Assembly (NCBI RefSeq): GCF_030053895.1 | Contig: NZ_CP125781.1 | Coordinates: forward strand, 3,534,001 to 3,598,000 | DNA length: 64,000 nt | Origin: Trabulsiella odontotermitis | GTDB lineage: Bacteria; Pseudomonadota; Gammaproteobacteria; Enterobacterales; Enterobacteriaceae | Reading direction: 5' to 3' | Shown: positions 27,295 to 35,118 of the stretch, in pieces | How the letters are laid out: each line of letters starts with the position of its first letter | How positions within the stretch are numbered: the stretch's first letter is position 1 | The notes under the pieces: generated by a model | What the model was told of the DNA's origin: nothing | The model's database searches: none | Seen by the model: only the letters and a program-made list of their open reading frames with translations | Translations under genes and position numbers: made by a program

Positions 27295-28630
27295 TTTCCG
27301 CCTCACTTACCGCCTGCTCGGCTTCCGGTAGGGTGATTTCACCCGAGAGGAGTTTGGGGAGAAGGGTGTCGCGGAGTAATGCCAAAGATTGAGAGTGTTT
27401 TAAATTTACATGTGCACGCTGATGCAAAAGCAAGGCTGATGATTCAAACAAATTTACTAATGCCATAGGGGGGAGTGGATAGCTCAAACTATGTATATGA
27501 TTACGGTTCAAAGAAGGAACAGCTGAACCTGCATTAAACGCTTTCATATCTAATAGTCGCAGCAACTCATAAGCGTAACAGGGTGTTGCACGTTTGAATT
27601 CCTTTACCCAAAGGGTTGTATTCAATGGCCAATAATCTTCAAGCGTTAAATAAACTTTACCAAGCACACCAGAACGACCAGTTATAACGCCCGGAGCTTT
27701 AGCCATTGCCACATTATGAGTACCGTTGGGGCCACTGGCGGCAATCAGAGGAAACTCACCATCTTTTCGTGCCGATGAAGGGAGATCAAAACCTCTCTGT
27801 AATACCAACAAATCTTGAAGCTTCCCTAACTCCCATGTCACAGGGATATTTCCCAACTCACTATCCTGCATCGCGGACGGAAACAGTTCTGCCGTGGCTT
27901 TTAACTCGGCATATTGTTCAGGGTGTTCACGCTCAAAAACCGCCAGCGCATCAGCATCTTTCCCGGAAATCGCTGTCATAGCGGCAAGCATCGCGTCTGC
28001 CTGCGAACCGCCCGATTCCAGCACTGCCATTTTGGCTTTTACCGGTTCAAAATCGACAAACCAGCTTTTGAACAGGGCTTGCGCCATTTGTTCGAGAGTA
28101 TGGTTGATTTCGGTATTTACTTCTATTTTTGTATCCAAGGAGTCAAGTATTAAAGCGATTTTATTTTGCACGGGTTTAACGGGTAATGAAACCTTAAATT
28201 GGCTAAAGTGCCCCTTATTCAAAATTGGGGTTGCACTTCCTCCAGCAATTGCTTTGAAATCATCCTGCAGAGTTGAAAGATAATAATAGACATACTTGTA
28301 ATCAAAATGTTCTGAATCTACAACGATGGCATTTATCTGCTGATTAGTAATGCTTTCACCGGGTAATAAAACCGTTTTCCCCATATCTGAACCAATACAA
28401 GATACCGCAATACTATTTTGAGGCAGTAAGCAATTCCGCACCGCTTCGACACCCTGGGAAGACAAATACCTTTCGGTTTTATCTATAAGTCTACGACCGT
28501 CCATATCTTTTGGCGTTACAAAAGGAATACCTTGTGCGCTAAAAGCATCACTAATTTTGGAAGGCGGTGTTTTACCAGTGATAACTTTACCTAGATCCTC
28601 AATTTTGTATTCATATAACTCAAAACTCAT
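27287..28630 (-). CDS. hsdS: Type I restriction-modification specificity subunit HsdS
   Basis: A 447-residue subunit with two target-recognition domains. TRD1 spans about residues 1-180 (ITGKTPPSK, IPFVTPKDMDG) and TRD2 about 255-420 (ELGKLQDLLVLQRGFDLPS). The conserved coiled-coil spacers are visible (ILDSLDTKIEVNTEINHTLEQMAQALFKSWFVDFEPVKAK, and LRDTLLPKLLSGEI at the end). It sets the DNA sequence recognised. Overlaps hsdM by 11 bases and the DUF4268 gene by 8. Confidence 0.95.
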   Translation of the reverse strand: MSFELYEYKIEDLGKVITGKTPPSKISDAFSAQGIPFVTPKDMDGRRLIDKTERYLSSQGVEAVRNCLLPQNSIAVSCIGSDMGKTVLLPGESITNQQINAIVVDSEHFDYKYVYYYLSTLQDDFKAIAGGSATPILNKGHFSQFKVSLPVKPVQNKIALILDSLDTKIEVNTEINHTLEQMAQALFKSWFVDFEPVKAKMAVLESGGSQADAMLAAMTAISGKDADALAVFEREHPEQYAELKATAELFPSAMQDSELGNIPVTWELGKLQDLLVLQRGFDLPSSARKDGEFPLIAASGPNGTHNVAMAKAPGVITGRSGVLGKVYLTLEDYWPLNTTLWVKEFKRATPCYAYELLRLLDMKAFNAGSAVPSLNRNHIHSLSYPLPPMALVNLFESSALLLHQRAHVNLKHSQSLALLRDTLLPKLLSGEITLPEAEQAVSEAENV

Positions 28631-30329
28631 AACCCAATCCCCCCAGATTCGCCTTAATCTGCTTCTCCAGCTCAGCGCTCTCTTCCAGTTGCTCTTTCAA
28701 CTGCTCGGTCAGTCGCGCCATCTTCTCGGCAAAGGGTTCATCGTCTTCTTCCTGCTCGACAGCACCGACATAACGGCCTGGGGTTAGCACAAAGTCGTTT
28801 TTCTGGATATCTTCCAGCGTTGCGGAGAAGCAGAACCCGGCTTCGTCTTCGTAGTTTTTATCCGCCTGCCAGTTCTGGAAGGTGTCGGCAATTTTGGCGA
28901 TATCCTCACGGGTAAAATCGCGCAATACGCGGTCTTTCATATAGCCAATCTGGCGGGCGTCGATAAACAGCACCTGGCCTTTGCGGTGGACTTTACCGTT
29001 GCCGCCGGATTTGTCTTTGGTCAGGAACCAGATGCAGGCCGGGATTTGGGTGTTGGTAAACAGCTGTCCCGGCAGCGCCACCATACACTCCACCAGATCG
29101 GCTTCGATCAGATTGCGGCGGATCTCGCCTTCGTTGTTGGTGTTGGAACTCATCGAGCCGTTGGCCAGCAGCAGCGCCATCGAGCCTTTCGGCGCCAGGT
29201 GGTGGATCATGTGCTGCATCCATGCGAAGTTGGCGTTGCCCTGCGGCGGCGTGCCGTATTTCCAACGCACGTCGTTTTCCAGCTTCGCGCTCCACCACTC
29301 TTTCATGTTGAACGGTGGGTTAGCCATAACGAAGTCGGCGCGCAGATCCGGATGCTGGTCGTCCAGCAGGGTATCGGCATTTTTCGTACCAAAATTAAAG
29401 TCGATGCCACGGATTGCCATGTTCATCGCCGCCAGCTTCCAGGTGGTCGGGTTGGATTCCTGACCGTAAACGGAGATTTTCTGCTTCTGCTCAGCGGCGT
29501 TGTACTGCTTCTCGCCCGCGTGCTCTTCAATAAAACGGTCACTGGACACGAAGAACCCGCCGGAACCCATCGCCGGGTCATACACACGGCCGTTATACGG
29601 CTGTAGGCATTCAACAATCAGGGTCACGATGCTTTTTGGCGTGTAATACTGGCCGCCCTGTTTGCCTTCCGCCAGCGCGAACTGGCCGAGGAAATATTCG
29701 TACACGTGACCGAGAATATCTTTGCTCTTTAAGTTGAGCTTCTCGCCGTTATATTCCGGGTTGCTGAAGTTGGCGTCAGAGAAAGTATTAATCAGCCCGG
29801 TCAACACTTCGTTGCCCAATTGATACTGGCTGATACGGTTCAGAATACCTTTCAGCTTCGGGTTGGTTTTTTCGATTTCATCGAGCGCGTTATCCACCAG
29901 CCAGGACACAGAGCGCAGCGTCACATCCTTGCCGGTGGTTTCATCCACCCACAGCACGGTGCCGGTCGGCAACATGGCTTTGTTTTTCAGCGTGTCCCAG
30001 CGCGCGGCTTTCGGCACCCAGAAGATGTTCTTTTCGGTGTAGTAATCTTCCACCTCCAGTTCATCCACAATCGCCTGTGCGTACTCTTCATCAGAGTCGT
30101 AACCGTCGCGCGACATGGCATAGATGTTGTCCGGGTTGCCGACATCGCGGAACAAGGTGATTAGCTCCTGCTGACGCGCCTCGAAGGCATCGGACACATA
30201 CTTGAGGAAGATAAGCCCCAGCACCACGTGCTTGTAGTTGGCGGCATCCATGTTGGCGCGTAGCTTGTCGGCGGCTTTCCAGAATTTGTTATCCAGCTCG
30301 TTCAGGAACTGTTGTTCGGCGTTGTTCAT
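28620..30329 (-). CDS. hsdM: Type I restriction-modification methyltransferase HsdM
   Basis: A 569-residue N6-adenine methyltransferase. Start chosen at 30329 (MNNAEQQFLNELDNKF) because the HsdM N-terminal domain begins there and GAGG lies upstream; an extended frame to 30368 adds no family sequence. SAM motif I is DPAMGSGGFF and the catalytic motif is NPPF (FVMANPPFNMKEWW). With HsdS it methylates the host target site. First gene of the operon. Confidence 0.96.
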   Translation of the reverse strand: MNNAEQQFLNELDNKFWKAADKLRANMDAANYKHVVLGLIFLKYVSDAFEARQQELITLFRDVGNPDNIYAMSRDGYDSDEEYAQAIVDELEVEDYYTEKNIFWVPKAARWDTLKNKAMLPTGTVLWVDETTGKDVTLRSVSWLVDNALDEIEKTNPKLKGILNRISQYQLGNEVLTGLINTFSDANFSNPEYNGEKLNLKSKDILGHVYEYFLGQFALAEGKQGGQYYTPKSIVTLIVECLQPYNGRVYDPAMGSGGFFVSSDRFIEEHAGEKQYNAAEQKQKISVYGQESNPTTWKLAAMNMAIRGIDFNFGTKNADTLLDDQHPDLRADFVMANPPFNMKEWWSAKLENDVRWKYGTPPQGNANFAWMQHMIHHLAPKGSMALLLANGSMSSNTNNEGEIRRNLIEADLVECMVALPGQLFTNTQIPACIWFLTKDKSGGNGKVHRKGQVLFIDARQIGYMKDRVLRDFTREDIAKIADTFQNWQADKNYEDEAGFCFSATLEDIQKNDFVLTPGRYVGAVEQEEDDEPFAEKMARLTEQLKEQLEESAELEKQIKANLGGLGYEF

Positions 30330-30597
30330 GATAATCCTCAGGGGCGATCGCAGCGATAGTGCAAACATGCCTATCTTAAATTTGGTTTTGGAATGCTAAT
30401 CGCAAAATGATACCCGGAATGACTAGGTTCATAAACGAGATAGCGCAAAGAAGTGGAAGATGGGCTATGGCTAAGTTGACATTAAGTTCCGGGCCTCAAG
30501 CAGACGTCTCAACGTTGTCTCGCGAATATGCCAAATTATTCCGCAGCAGATGCTCAGCCCTACGGATTGACAGTCTATATTACTCTCCAAACAGTCT
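30330..30597. promoter_or_regulatory. Upstream region of the hsd operon
   Basis: About 270 bp between the GNAT pseudogene and hsdM, with no credible gene. It should hold the hsdM promoter. A short palindrome-like GCGATCGCAGCGATAG at about 30343-30358 is the only visible symmetry; a 117-codon rightward frame here is a chance reading. Confidence 0.35.
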
Positions 30598-31058
30598 TCA
30601 TTTACCTTCGGTTTTACGATACATGTCTGGTCGGTTGATCTGCCAGACAAAGTCTGGTCGGTTCAACGGGAGATACCCCATTTTCTGGTATAGCCAAGGG
30701 GCGCTGTCAGTGACCAGCATTATCCGTCGCAGGCGTGACATCAATGGATGGGCGTGACAGCATTCAATCAACCAACGACCGAGGCCACTTTTCTGATAGT
30801 CGTTCAGCACGTAGACGTCGCACAAATAACCAAAAGTGGCAAAGTCTGTCACCAGACGGGTGAAACCGATCTGTCTTGTGCCATCCAGTAGGCCAAAACA
30901 AAGGCTGTTCTGGATAGATACACTGACCGTTTCTATATCAATACCAGGAGCCCAGGACGATTGCGAAAGGTAATCATGAATGGCTTCCAGCTCAAAAAAG
31001 CGGGATCGGTTGTGACCGTAAACAGGTCTTTAGTAAAACTGAGATGCGGGTTATCCAC
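30598..31058 (-). pseudogene. GNAT-family N-acetyltransferase, frameshifted
   Basis: A GTG start at 31058 with a good AAGGAG site begins MDNPHLSFTKD, but after about 11 codons the frame is lost by one base. The next frame continues as a typical short GNAT (SRFFELEAIHDYLSQ, ENSLCFGLLDG-like, RQIGFTRLVTDFATF, DYQKSGLGRWLIE, KMGYLPLNRP). A single missing base between KD and PVYGHN explains it. The acetyl-CoA loop QKSGLGRW is intact. Inactive unless this is a sequencing error. Confidence 0.8.
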
Positions 31059-31120
31059 TGATTAACTCCTTGTAAACGAATATGTGACGAGACAGGACCG
31101 AACGGTATGTTGGGTAACTC

Positions 31121-31723
31121 TCAGGATGATTTCTCATGTACCGTCATGATGAACACCAATGGGCTCGCTCCTCGGTTTTCATAGCAATGCGCAACGTCTG
31201 TTCTCGCGGTTGCCGAACAGTTGGTGTTCACTTGATACAGGTGATCTTGTACACCCAGTGTGAGTGTGCCTTCCTGGACGTAAAACAATTCAAGCGTTCC
31301 ATCTGTGTGGCCGGGGGAAGCAAACTTTTCCCCCGGTTGCATTTCCCACATCCACATCTCGGTCATATCAGGGCCACCTGATCCTGCAAGCAGTCTGGCT
31401 CGTCCGCCTTTTTCGCCTTGCCATAATTCGGGGATTTCCTCTTCAGCGATGAGATGCACCGTTGGTTTCGAACTGACATCCACAAAGTCTGCCACCGAAA
31501 CCCCCATCGCGACGGCCAGGCGGCACAACAGAGCAATACTGGGATTTGCCCGGCACCCCTCAATTTCAACCAGTGCACCCTTGCTGACGCCCGCCCGGCG
31601 GGAGAGTTCATCAAGGGAGATTTTTTTTTGTTTGCGATACAGCTTAATCCGCTGAGATACAGCTTCATTTACTGTGCTGGCAATCGAACCAGCATCGGTC
31701 ATTAAATTGACTTTTTTAGTCAT
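31121..31723 (-). CDS. XRE-family regulator with C-terminal cupin
   Basis: A 200-residue protein. The HTH_3 domain is at about 20-75 (RIKLYRKQKKISLDELSRRAGVSKGALVEIE) and a cupin_2 sensor at about 120-195 (MQPGEKFASPGHTDGTLELFYVQEGTLTLGV). Such proteins usually repress a neighbouring catabolic or transport operon. It is divergent from the B3/4 and DapA-like genes. The start codon itself lies in a repeat that looks like its operator. Confidence 0.85.
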   Translation of the reverse strand: MTKKVNLMTDAGSIASTVNEAVSQRIKLYRKQKKISLDELSRRAGVSKGALVEIEGCRANPSIALLCRLAVAMGVSVADFVDVSSKPTVHLIAEEEIPELWQGEKGGRARLLAGSGGPDMTEMWMWEMQPGEKFASPGHTDGTLELFYVQEGTLTLGVQDHLYQVNTNCSATARTDVAHCYENRGASPLVFIMTVHEKSS

Positions 31724-31754
31724 TGGTCATTATCATGATTTAAATTGGTCATTA
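31722..31754. promoter_or_regulatory. Direct-repeat operator between XRE regulator and B3/4 gene
   Basis: ATTGGTCATTA occurs at 31722-31732 and again at 31744-31754, spaced 22 bp, about two helical turns. It covers the only gap (43 bp) between divergent genes, and the first copy overlaps the regulator's own start codon. A likely autoregulatory site. Confidence 0.55.
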
Positions 31755-31766
31755 CAGGATTATTCC

Positions 31767-32462
31767 GTGTTAACAGTATCTCCGTCAATTGCCCCTGAAA
31801 TTTATCGTATTGCACCCGGTTTCCGGGCACTCAGTATCTATGTAAACGCTGCGCCGGTGCTGAACCCTGATATTGGTGAAACAGCGCTGAGAGAAGCTTG
31901 TGAAGCGGTTCTTGTCGGTGAGCCTGAGTGGGCAGAATCGCATTTAGCTGCATGGGCTGAGATTTTTCAGACGTTTGGCGCTAAGCCTAAACGCACCCCT
32001 TGTTCAGCTGATGCGTTACGTAAGCGTGTATTACGTGACGGCGCGATGCCAGCACTTGACCCCATCGTTGATCTCTATAATGCCGTTAGCCTTCGCTACG
32101 CCGTGCCGGTGGGGGGCGAGAACATTGCTGCCTATCAGGGGCTACCACGCCTCGTTGTGGCAACAGGCACTGAGCCGTTTGATACGGTAAAAGAGGGTGA
32201 AATCGCCGTTGAATATCCTTCGCAAGGTGAAGTTATCTGGCGTGATGATGCCGGTGTGACCTGCCGTCGCTGGAACTGGCGACAAGGAGTCAGAACCCGC
32301 TTAGATGTGGAAGCACAGCACATGTGGTTTATTCTGGAGAGTCTGCCGCAAATGCCACTGGAAAAACTTCACGAAGCCGGGAAGATGCTGACCGATGGCC
32401 TCGAAGCAATGACGCCAGGTCTGCGGGTTGACGTAACTCTCATTGAAGAGCAACAACCGTAA
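31767..32462 (+). CDS. B3/B4 tRNA-binding-domain protein
   Basis: A 231-residue stand-alone protein with the B3/4 domain of phenylalanyl-tRNA synthetase beta chain (PIVDLYNAVSLRYAVPVGGENIAAYQG, the conserved core). GTG start at 31767 chosen for its AGGA site and lack of overlap with the repeat. Stand-alone B3/4 proteins may edit or bind amino acids; true function is unsettled. Followed after 20 bases by a DapA-like gene, giving a common XRE-B3/4-DapA trio. Confidence 0.8.
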   Translation: MLTVSPSIAPEIYRIAPGFRALSIYVNAAPVLNPDIGETALREACEAVLVGEPEWAESHLAAWAEIFQTFGAKPKRTPCSADALRKRVLRDGAMPALDPIVDLYNAVSLRYAVPVGGENIAAYQGLPRLVVATGTEPFDTVKEGEIAVEYPSQGEVIWRDDAGVTCRRWNWRQGVRTRLDVEAQHMWFILESLPQMPLEKLHEAGKMLTDGLEAMTPGLRVDVTLIEEQQP

Positions 32463-32482
32463 TACCATTGAGGAGAAACACC

Positions 32483-32718
32483 ATGTTCACCGGCTTGTCT
32501 GCTTTCCCAATGACCCCTGTTACCGCCAACGGCGTCGATGAAAAGGGATTCAATAATATTTTGGCCCGCCTTACGACGGCACGGGTGGATTCAATGGGTA
32601 TTCTGGGGTCTACCGGTAGCTACGCCTATCTAACCCCGGAGCAGCGCAAACGTGTCGCGACTCTGGCAAAACAGGTTGCTGGGGATATCCCTGTTATGGT
32701 GTGTGTGGGGGCAGTCAG
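32483..32718 (+). pseudogene. Dihydrodipicolinate synthase-family protein, truncated by IS5
   Basis: The first 78 codons of a DapA/NAL-type aldolase (FTGLSAFPMTPV, then GILGSTGSYAYLT, in which the GSTG motif is visible, and GDIPVMVCVG). The gene is cut at 32718 by the left end of IS5; the remaining open frame to 32827 is IS sequence. Two thirds of the enzyme, including the Schiff-base lysine, is missing. Confidence 0.88.
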
Positions 32719-33914
32719 GGAAGGTGCGAATAAGCAGGTCATTTCTTCCCAAGCTGACTCGCTGATTAAAATTTCGCGGATCTGGGCCGATTTTTTTCCC
32801 GCAAACACATCGAATCAGCCTATTTAGGCTATTTTTTCCACCATTTCTGGCGTTATTTCCGGTTTTTACTGAGATCTCTCCCACTGACGTATCATTTGGT
32901 CCACCCGAAACAGGTTGGCCAGGGTGAATAACATCGCCAGTTGGTTATCGTTTTTCAGCAGCCCCTTGTATCTGGCTTTCACGAAGCCGAACTGCCGCTT
33001 GATGATGCGAAACGGGTGCTCCACCTTGGCACGGATGCTGGCTTTCATGTATTCGATGTTGATGGCCGTTTTGTTCTTGCGCGGATGCTGCTTCAAGGTT
33101 TTTACCTTGCCGGGACGCTCGGCGATCAGCCAGTCCACATCCACCTCGGCCAGCTCCTCGCGCTGTGGCGCTCCTTGGTAGCCGGCATCGGCTGAGACAA
33201 ATTGCTCCTCTCCATGAAGCAGATTACCCAGCTGATTGAGGTCATGCTCGTTGGCCGCGGTGGTGACTAGGCTGTGGGTCAGGCCACTCTTGGCATCGAC
33301 ACCAATGTGGGCCTTCATGCCAAAGTGCCACTGATTGCCTTTCTTGGTCTGATGCATCTCCGGATCGCGTTGCTGCTCTTTGTTCTTGGTAGAGCTGGGT
33401 GCCTCAATGATGGTGGCATCCACCAAAGTGCCTTAGGTCATCATGACGCCTGCTTCGGCCAGCCAGCGATTGATGGTCTTGAACAATTGACGGGCCAGTT
33501 GATGCTGCTCGAGCAGGTGGCGGAAATTCATGATGGTGGTGCGATCCGGCAGGGTGCTATCCAGGGATAATCGGGCAAACAGGCGCATGGAGGCGATTTC
33601 GTACAGGGCATCTTCCATGGCACCGTCGCTCAGGTTGTACCAATGCTGCATGCAGTGAATACGCAGCATGGTCTCCAGCGGATAGGGCCGTCGGCCATTG
33701 CCCGCCTTGGGATAAAACGGCTCGATGACAGCGGTCATATTCTGCCATGGCAGAATCTGCTCCATGCGGGACAAGAAAATCTCTTTTCTGGTCTGACGGC
33801 GCTTAGTGCTGAATTCACTATCGGCGAAGGTGAGTTGATGGCTCATGATGTCCCTCTGGGATGCGCTCCGGATGAATATGATGATCTCATATCAGGAACT
33901 TGTTCGCACCTTCC
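32719..33914 (-). mobile_element. IS5-family element, no target duplication
   Basis: A 1196-bp element with ends GGAAGGTGCGAATAAG (left) and the complement of GGAAGGTGCGAACAAG (right). The right flank CTAA fits the usual YTAR target, but the left flank is TCAG, so there is no duplication. This points to deletion or recombination at this IS. It separates the DapA-like fragment from hdeB and marks the left edge of the dha block. Confidence 0.93.
32866..33846 (-). pseudogene. IS5 transposase interrupted by a stop codon
   Basis: The 326-codon IS5 transposase is split by an in-frame TAA at 33433-33435, in the sequence MMT-stop-GTLVD where IS5 normally has Gln (CAA to TAA). The flanks are otherwise complete: RMEQILPWQNM, DSTLPDRTTIMNFRHLLE, and on the other side VDATIIEAPSS, ADAGYQGAP and the closing MIRQWERSQ. 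The IS is probably immobile by itself. Confidence 0.92.
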
Positions 33915-34210
33915 CTAAAGCACTCGTATTGACCGTGGCGGCTACCACATTCTGTCTGATGACCAGCCCGGCGTTCGCGGTTGAGGAAACCACGCCGCAG
34001 AATATGACCTGTCAGGAATTTATGGATATGAACCCAAAAAGCATGACCCCGGTGGCCTTCTGGGTAGTGAATCGCAACACCGACTTTAGCGGCGGCGACT
34101 ATGTTGACTGGCATGAAGTCGAGACCGTTTCGGTACCGAAAATGCTGCAGGAGTGCCACAAGAACCCCGCCGCTAAACTTGGCGATCTCAGCGCGGTCAT
34201 CAAAAAATAA
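33872..34210 (+). CDS. hdeB: HdeB-like periplasmic acid-stress protein with IS5-derived start
   Basis: A HdeA/HdeB-family acid chaperone: hydrophobic signal sequence (KALVLTVAATTF, cut after SPAFA), then NMTCQEFMDMNPKSMTPVAFW and a second Cys in MLQECHKN; the two cysteines form the family disulfide. The native 5' end was replaced by the IS5 right end at 33914, so the first 14 residues (MNMMISYQELVRTF) are IS-encoded. Starts at 33845, 33872, 33878 or 33881 are possible. The signal core is preserved, so export may still work, but the promoter is lost. Confidence 0.75.
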   Translation: MNMMISYQELVRTFPKALVLTVAATTFCLMTSPAFAVEETTPQNMTCQEFMDMNPKSMTPVAFWVVNRNTDFSGGDYVDWHEVETVSVPKMLQECHKNPAAKLGDLSAVIKK

Positions 34211-34261
34211 CCCCCCCGGCATCAGGCCGGGGAAACCCGCCGCGCTGCGGCGGGTCCCGCT

Positions 34262-35065
34262 TTACTCATCGATACCGCATTCGCACGGCAGAAGGCGGCC
34301 GATAAGCTTGCGATACAAAAACGCCCCGATAATCGCCCCCACCACCGGCGCCAGCAGCGGCACCAGAAAGTAAGGGATCGCCAGCCCACCGGTAAAGGCG
34401 ATCGAGCCCCACCCGGCCAGACTGGTAAACAGTTTTGGGCCGAAGTCGCGCGCCGGATTCAGCGCAAAGCCGGTTAGCGGCCCCATCGACGCGCCGATCA
34501 CGGCGATCAGCAAGCCAATCAGCAACGGCGCCAGCGGCCCGCGCGGAATTCCGTTGCCGTCGTCGGTCAGGGCCATGATCATCGCCATCAGGATTGCCGT
34601 GATGGTGGTCTCAACGGCAAACGCTTGTATAAAAGTGATATGTGGATGCGGGTACGTGGAAAAGACCCCGGCCAGGTTAAGGCTGGCGGCAGTGCCGCGC
34701 ACGATATGCTGACTCTGTTCAAGATCGAGAAACAGCTGGCGATAGAGCCCATACACCAGCGCGGCGGCGCAGAAGGCCCCGGCCGTCTGGGCAACAATAA
34801 ACGGCAGCACCTTGCGGCGTTCAAAACAGGCGAACAGCCACAGGGCAATGGTCACCGCCGGATTAAGGTGCGCGCCGGAGACACCGGCCGTCAGGTAGAT
34901 GGCCATGGCGACGCCAAGGCCCCAGATAATACTGATCTCCCACTGACCAAAGCTGGCCCCGGCGACCCGCAGCGCAGCGACGCAGCCCGCGCCGAAGAAA
35001 ATGAGCAATCCGGTGCCAAGAAACTCGGCCACGCACTGCCCGGTTAAGGTAGAAGTCTGGTTCAT
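34262..35065 (-). CDS. glpF: Glycerol facilitator (aquaglyceroporin)
   Basis: A 267-residue MIP-family channel with six membrane segments and both NPA loops (HLNPAVTIAL and FALNPARDFGP). The aspartate after the second NPAR is typical of glycerol-conducting channels. It is close to E. coli GlpF through most of its length but has a short C terminus (CECGIDE). Start at 35065 chosen from alignment with GlpF from memory. It follows gdrA in the dhaB operon direction and supplies substrate to the dehydratase. Confidence 0.93.
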   Translation of the reverse strand: MNQTSTLTGQCVAEFLGTGLLIFFGAGCVAALRVAGASFGQWEISIIWGLGVAMAIYLTAGVSGAHLNPAVTIALWLFACFERRKVLPFIVAQTAGAFCAAALVYGLYRQLFLDLEQSQHIVRGTAASLNLAGVFSTYPHPHITFIQAFAVETTITAILMAMIMALTDDGNGIPRGPLAPLLIGLLIAVIGASMGPLTGFALNPARDFGPKLFTSLAGWGSIAFTGGLAIPYFLVPLLAPVVGAIIGAFLYRKLIGRLLPCECGIDE

Positions 35066-35118
35066 TATCGGCATCCTGAAATAGCACGTTAAAGAGAGAG
35101 GCTGGCGCGAGCGCCCGT

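Noticed and set aside
30407..30757. 116-codon rightward frame upstream of hsdM
   Set aside because: Overlaps the well-supported GNAT pseudogene on the other strand and has no recognisable domain.
32719..32827. C-terminal extension of the DapA-like protein
   Set aside because: These codons are IS5 terminal sequence; the native gene ends at 32718.
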